Source of the DNA: Nocardiopsis sp. FIRDI 009
GTDB taxonomy: Bacteria; Actinomycetota; Actinomycetes; Streptosporangiales; Streptosporangiaceae
Length of the DNA: 32,034 nucleotides
Direction of reading: 5' to 3'
Assembly: GCF_003386285.1 (NCBI RefSeq)
Contig: NZ_QPNC01000034.1
Span: 1 to 32,034 of the forward strand
Shown: piece by piece, positions 29,100 through 32,034 of the stretch
Numbering within the stretch: the stretch's first letter is position 1
How the letters are laid out: the number at the start of each line of letters is the position of its first letter
Notes under the pieces: model-generated
The model's database searches: none
What the model was told of the DNA's origin: nothing
What the model saw: only the letters and a program-made list of their open reading frames with translations
Position numbers and translations under genes: made by a program

Positions 29100-29912
29100 C
29101 TATGCGGCTGGTGTGGCCTGGTCGGGGGTGAGGTCACCGGGGCAACCGACGGCGAGGTCGGAACTTCCGGGCTTCCACCACGGACAGAACCGGCAGGCGC
29201 TGCTCGCGGTGGCGGGTAGGTGGGACCACATCCGGGGGCGGGCTTCGGGGTCCAGGGCGATAAGAGCGTCGCGGATGGCACCGAGCCGTTTGAGGGCGTC
29301 GAGGGCGGCCTGGCGGTCGTACTCAGAGGTCCACACCCACAGGCCGCCGAGCATGCCGCCGCGAGGGTAGAAGGCGAGGGCCACGGTCTCCGGTCGGTAT
29401 CCGGCGTTCTCCCAACCGAGCCCGTAGAGGTTGGCCTGGATGCGGTACTGCTCACGGACTCCTTCGGTCTTGTATTTGCGCATCGCGGACTCACCGACGA
29501 CCTTGTGGTCAATGACGGTGTGAGTGCGCGTGTCGTAGGCGTCGCAGGAACCGGACAACCGGTATCCGGACACGGCCCCGTCGTCGACCCGTACTCGCTC
29601 CTCGATGAGGAACCGGCCCGGCTCCTTCTCCCGGTTGTGGCTTTCCAGGGCACCCGCCAGCCAGTCGTGCGTGGCGGTACCGACGATGGACGGCCACGGG
29701 TCCCCGCCGTCGTTCACCACGGGCCAGTCCATAAGCTTGTAAGCGAGCCGCCTCGGGCAGGGGTCACCGACCTCGGAGGGGCCGATCCGTCGCTGCTTGG
29801 AGCGGGGAGCGTTGGCGGAGGCGTCGAGGATGATCTCGGTGAGCGTGCGCCGGATGCCCTCCCCGCTGTCGGGCTCGATTCCGACCGCGTCGCCGGGCTG
29901 AATGAACGTCAG
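29100..29912 (-). CDS. Cas4/RecB-like PD-(D/E)XK exonuclease
   Basis: 270 aa. Motifs in order: IGPSEVGDPCPRRLAYKL (first Cys of an Fe-S cluster), GTATHDWL, SGSCDAYD, VIDHKVVGES (D-x-K active site), REQYRIQANLYGLG (Q-x-x-x-Y), and the cluster CRFCPWWKPGSSDLAVGC near the end. This matches Cas4/AddB-type nucleases with a 4Fe-4S cluster, used for end processing in phage recombination. There is no ATG, GTG or TTG near the conserved start. The best choice is CTG at 29912, which overlaps the upstream stop (CTGA) and has GGAGGTGG eight bases before. It should act with the ssDNA-binding-like protein. Confidence 0.9.
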   Translation of the reverse strand: MTFIQPGDAVGIEPDSGEGIRRTLTEIILDASANAPRSKQRRIGPSEVGDPCPRRLAYKLMDWPVVNDGGDPWPSIVGTATHDWLAGALESHNREKEPGRFLIEERVRVDDGAVSGYRLSGSCDAYDTRTHTVIDHKVVGESAMRKYKTEGVREQYRIQANLYGLGWENAGYRPETVALAFYPRGGMLGGLWVWTSEYDRQAALDALKRLGAIRDALIALDPEARPRMWSHLPATASSACRFCPWWKPGSSDLAVGCPGDLTPDQATPAA

Positions 29913-30229
29913 GACTCTCCACCTCCCCCGGCTGTGGGGTCGAGGAGGACGAACCGACGCGACGGAGCGGTGGTACGGGTGTACTCCTTGACGAGGTCGG
30001 GGTGCTCCTCGCGCAGAGCCCGGACGTCCACCTGTCGACGGGGCTTGGTCCACCGGTAGTAGACGACCGGCTCACCGCCGATCCTCGCCTCGGTGGCCTC
30101 CCCCAGGAGGGCCTTGAGCTTGTCCTCGATCGCCCGCTCCATCTCTTTCTGTTCGGCGATCTGCGCGCGGACCAGGCGGAGTGCGGCAACGAGGGTGGCT
30201 TGGCTCGTGATGTCGACGCGAGCGCCCAC
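29909..30229 (-). CDS. Small helical early protein
   Basis: 106 aa from GTG at 30229, which overlaps the previous stop (TAGTG). An N-terminal helix (QATLVAALRLVRAQIAEQKEMERAIEDKLKALLGEATEARI is one long helix) is followed by VVYYRWTKPRRQVDVRALREEHPDLVKEYTR and a Gly-rich end. Similar short proteins occur next to YqaJ- or Cas4-like nucleases in actinophages and may be accessory factors. Its C-terminal codons overlap the presumed CTG start of the nuclease. Confidence 0.72.
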   Translation of the reverse strand: MGARVDITSQATLVAALRLVRAQIAEQKEMERAIEDKLKALLGEATEARIGGEPVVYYRWTKPRRQVDVRALREEHPDLVKEYTRTTAPSRRFVLLDPTAGGGGES

Positions 30230-30711
30230 TACGCCACCTCGTCCAAGGTCTCTGTCGCGTCACTGCCGGAACTCCCGTATCCGGCCGCTCTGAGGATGGG
30301 CACCAATGTGGACAGGTGCATACGGATGGGCCGGCCAACGATGTCGGGCTGGAGCGGTAGGCGACCGCGGTTCAACGCGTGCCAGGTGATCAGGTCCAGG
30401 TGCGCCCACCAGGATCCGACTGACGCGGCGCTGTAGCTGCGGCGTTTCGTCACCAGGACGCCGAGATCGGCCCCGGAGTTGGCGGTTTCCTGCTCCGTCT
30501 CGGCGAGCCACCGGGTGATGTCGGCGTCGTGGGCCGCCTCCGCCGTTTTCCCTCCCTTGACCTCCCAGCAGATGCCGGGAGTTCCGACGATGTCACCCAG
30601 GTCATGCTCCCCGGCCAGGGCACGCCGCTCGGCGGACGGCCAACCGTGGTCACGCAGGTAGCGGACCACGCCGGTCTCGGCCCGTGTTCCGATGGATCGG
30701 GACTTGCTCAC
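30229..30711 (-). CDS. VRR-NUC-like / Holliday junction resolvase-type nuclease
   Basis: 160 aa. GTRAETGVVRYLRDHGWPSAERRALAGEHDLGDIVGTPGICWEVKGGK (residues 8-54) contains the PD-(D/E)XK layout E, then D35-type Asp in LGDI, and E-V-K. This is the fold of VRR-NUC and archaeal Hjc-type resolvases. It may cleave branched DNA made in replication and recombination. It has no long extension, as usual for phage versions. It lies in the early operon two genes after the Cro-like regulator. Confidence 0.82.
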   Translation of the reverse strand: MSKSRSIGTRAETGVVRYLRDHGWPSAERRALAGEHDLGDIVGTPGICWEVKGGKTAEAAHDADITRWLAETEQETANSGADLGVLVTKRRSYSAASVGSWWAHLDLITWHALNRGRLPLQPDIVGRPIRMHLSTLVPILRAAGYGSSGSDATETLDEVA

Positions 30712-30759
30712 GAGGAATCTCCCGTCATGGTGGTGAGGCGGGTACGAGGTTCGGTGGGT

Positions 30760-30975
30760 TCAGGCGGCGTCGTCTGCCAGCCTCGCCTCGACGAACTCGG
30801 TGAGCGCGGAGGCGGGGACGAACCGGGCAGCGCCGACCTTGTACGAGCGCAGCTCGCCAGACGCGATGAGCTTCCAGACGAAGGCCTCGCTCAGGGCCAG
30901 GGAGTGGGCCGCCTCCGGCACTTTGTAGGCGACGCGTGGGATCTCACCGGAACCGGTGGAAGGGAGCCGGGCCAT
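30760..30975 (-). CDS. Excisionase-like MerR-type HTH protein
   Basis: 71 aa. One winged HTH: YKVPEAAHSLALSEAFVWKLIASGEL, then RSYKVGAARFVPASALTEFVEARL (residues 17-66). This is the 'excisionase family DNA-binding domain' of Xis and related regulators. It begins at the stop of the Cro-like gene (TGATG). It may be the directionality factor for a chromosomal integrase encoded outside the window, for the serine recombinase, or an early regulator. Confidence 0.82.
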   Translation of the reverse strand: MARLPSTGSGEIPRVAYKVPEAAHSLALSEAFVWKLIASGELRSYKVGAARFVPASALTEFVEARLADDAA

Positions 30976-31229
30976 CAGGCGACACTCCCCACCGACGCGG
31001 GGATGACCTCGAACAGCTCGGCCAGTCCCACGTCGAGGACGTCACAGGCGCGGGCGACGAACGCACCACTGGGCTGGACATGGCCTGAACACACACGGGT
31101 GACCGTGGAGACGGTGACCCCCAGCAGAGCAGCCTGCGCCGACGCGGTCTCGCAGCCCCGTGCACGCATCATGCGCTGGAACTGGTGAGTCCGGAGGACG
31201 AGACGAGGCTTGATCACATTGCCTTGCAT
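30975..31229 (-). CDS. Cro-like HTH regulator
   Basis: 84 aa. An HTH with LRTHQFQRMMRARGCETASAQAALLGVTVSTVTRVCSGHVQPSGAFVARACDVLDVGLAELFEVI (residues 12-78), a XRE-type fold. It is the first gene of the leftward early operon and diverges from the repressor, so it probably plays the Cro part. The ATG lies inside the palindrome TTGCATGCATGCAA; a TAAAGT -10 box ends eight bases before it, so the mRNA is likely leaderless. A GTG four codons on is a weaker alternative start. Confidence 0.82.
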   Translation of the reverse strand: MQGNVIKPRLVLRTHQFQRMMRARGCETASAQAALLGVTVSTVTRVCSGHVQPSGAFVARACDVLDVGLAELFEVIPASVGSVA

Positions 31230-31409
31230 GCATGCAACTTTAGACAGACACAGACCCTCGATGCAACCCCTTATCTCCCATGCAACAGGGGATTACGGTT
31301 CACTTTTGCATGAAATCTAGTCATGCAAGCAAGGTAAAAACCTGGCAAGGTAAGGGTTTTGTTGCCTAGATGAACGCACTTCGAGGATGCTAAATTTGCA
31401 TGTATGCAA
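31224..31409. promoter_or_regulatory. Divergent operator/promoter region with TTGCATG repeats
   Basis: The half-site TTGCATG/CATGCAA (core TGCA) occurs as a perfect palindrome at 31224-31237, a near-perfect one at 31396-31409, an inverted pair at 31306-31312 and 31322-31328, and half-sites at 31261 and 31279. The first palindrome covers the Cro-like start codon and the last covers the repressor start codon. On the minus strand TTGCAT (31266-31261), 18 bases, TAAAGT (31242-31237) form a promoter for the Cro-like gene. TAAATT at 31391-31396 is the likely -10 for the repressor gene. Both transcripts would begin at or near their ATG. A dimeric repressor could shut both starts. Confidence 0.8.
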
Positions 31410-31976
31410 GATCAATTCTCATCAGCATGGCAGCCAGAGCGGTTCCGGCAGGCCCTCGGCGCGCTTCGCGACCACCTTGGTGTCACGCAAGCCCAACTCG
31501 CAGAGTGGGCGGGAGTCAGTGCGCCACAGGTCTCCAGGTGGACCAGGGGCATCTCGCGACCCAGCTATGACTCCTTGAAGCACCTCTTGACACGCTGCGT
31601 GTCCGAGGCGCCCCAGAGCGACTCAGCTCTCGGCTTGGCCGCCCGCGTCGCCAAGGCGGCGGGCTACCCGGGGCTACCCTTGAGCCCGATCGATCAGGCC
31701 AGCGGTGACATCCACTCCCAAGCCTCCCGAGGTGAACCGACCGACGGTGGCAGCTACGTCACTGAGGCTCGCACGCACCACATGTCCGGTCGCGTGTGGC
31801 AGATCGTGCGCGACCTGGAGGCCGACGCGGCGGGGGTCCCGGACGACGTCGCCGAGGAGATGATCCAGCGCGCGATCGACAACGCCGAGACTCAAGCACG
31901 GCTGGTCCTGGACGCGGAACGACGCCGGTGGGAGCGCCAGCAGGAGGAAGCACGGACACGCAGAAACATGAACTGA
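31404..31976 (+). CDS. Phage repressor (XRE family)
   Basis: 190 aa. The HTH covers residues 12-62 (ERFRQALGALRDHLGVTQAQ, LAEWAGVSAPQVSRWTRGIS, RPSYDSLKHLL). Residues 65-125 are a variable linker, and residues 125-190 form a charged helix (SGRVWQIVRDLEADAAG, then ERRRWERQQEEAR) for oligomerisation. There is no LexA-type protease domain, so induction would not use RecA self-cleavage. It is the only long plus-strand gene besides the membrane peptides. It is expected to keep the lysogenic state by binding the TTGCATG sites. ATG CAA GAT starts within one such site. Confidence 0.84.
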   Translation: MQDQFSSAWQPERFRQALGALRDHLGVTQAQLAEWAGVSAPQVSRWTRGISRPSYDSLKHLLTRCVSEAPQSDSALGLAARVAKAAGYPGLPLSPIDQASGDIHSQASRGEPTDGGSYVTEARTHHMSGRVWQIVRDLEADAAGVPDDVAEEMIQRAIDNAETQARLVLDAERRRWERQQEEARTRRNMN

Positions 31977-32034
31977 GCGTTTTTCATCCTGCCTCGCGGA
32001 GTTGAAGCACGAGCACAGCCCGGGTGATCTCTCC

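Overview
The window is a temperate siphovirus genome (phage or prophage) of a high-GC actinomycete, probably Streptomyces- or Nocardiopsis-like. The evidence is GC-rich codon use, GTG/TTG starts, tightly overlapping stop/start codons, and actinophage-type terminase, tail and Cas4/RecB-like proteins. Almost everything reads on the minus strand, so gene order runs from right to left.

Right end (about 31.98-24.0 kb): a divergent repressor / Cro-like pair shares an operator array in which both start codons sit inside a TTGCATG-type palindrome. Early genes follow: an excisionase-like HTH protein, a VRR-NUC-like nuclease, a small helical protein, a Cas4/RecB-like nuclease, a likely ssDNA-binding protein, a 100-aa protein and a primase/helicase. 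A TGTCACT repeat array next to the primase gene is a candidate replication origin. Next come two small proteins, an HNH nuclease and the small terminase subunit.

Centre (23.0-15.5 kb): the large terminase gene (terL) is cut in two. Residues 1-242 (ATPase half) lie at 23.0-22.3 kb and the nuclease half lies at 16.4-15.5 kb. Between them is a 5.9-kb segment with a large serine recombinase, a 62-aa protein, a TGGGACG repeat array, a scaffold-like protein, the only major capsid protein gene in the window, three small membrane proteins on the opposite strand (two are tandem duplicates with their own promoters and terminators), and an HTH regulator. Joining the two halves at a shared GAC restores an in-frame terL of about 545 residues. 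The slot where scaffold and capsid normally sit, after the MuF gene, is empty. The window therefore looks like a recombinase-borne capsid cassette inside the packaging gene of a phage that lacks its own capsid gene.

Left half (15.5-0.4 kb): portal; a MuF head protein carrying a C-terminal DNA/RNA non-specific endonuclease toxin; a YezG/DUF600-like immunity protein; head-tail connectors; major tail protein; tail assembly chaperones; tape measure; minor tail proteins; and lysis genes (amidase and holin-like). The toxin domain and immunity gene are AT-rich against the surroundings. One minor tail protein also appears split, with its C-terminal half fused to a downstream tail protein. At the extreme left, 18 bases match a tRNA-Lys(UUU) anticodon arm, a candidate attP core for a chromosomal integrase encoded beyond the window.
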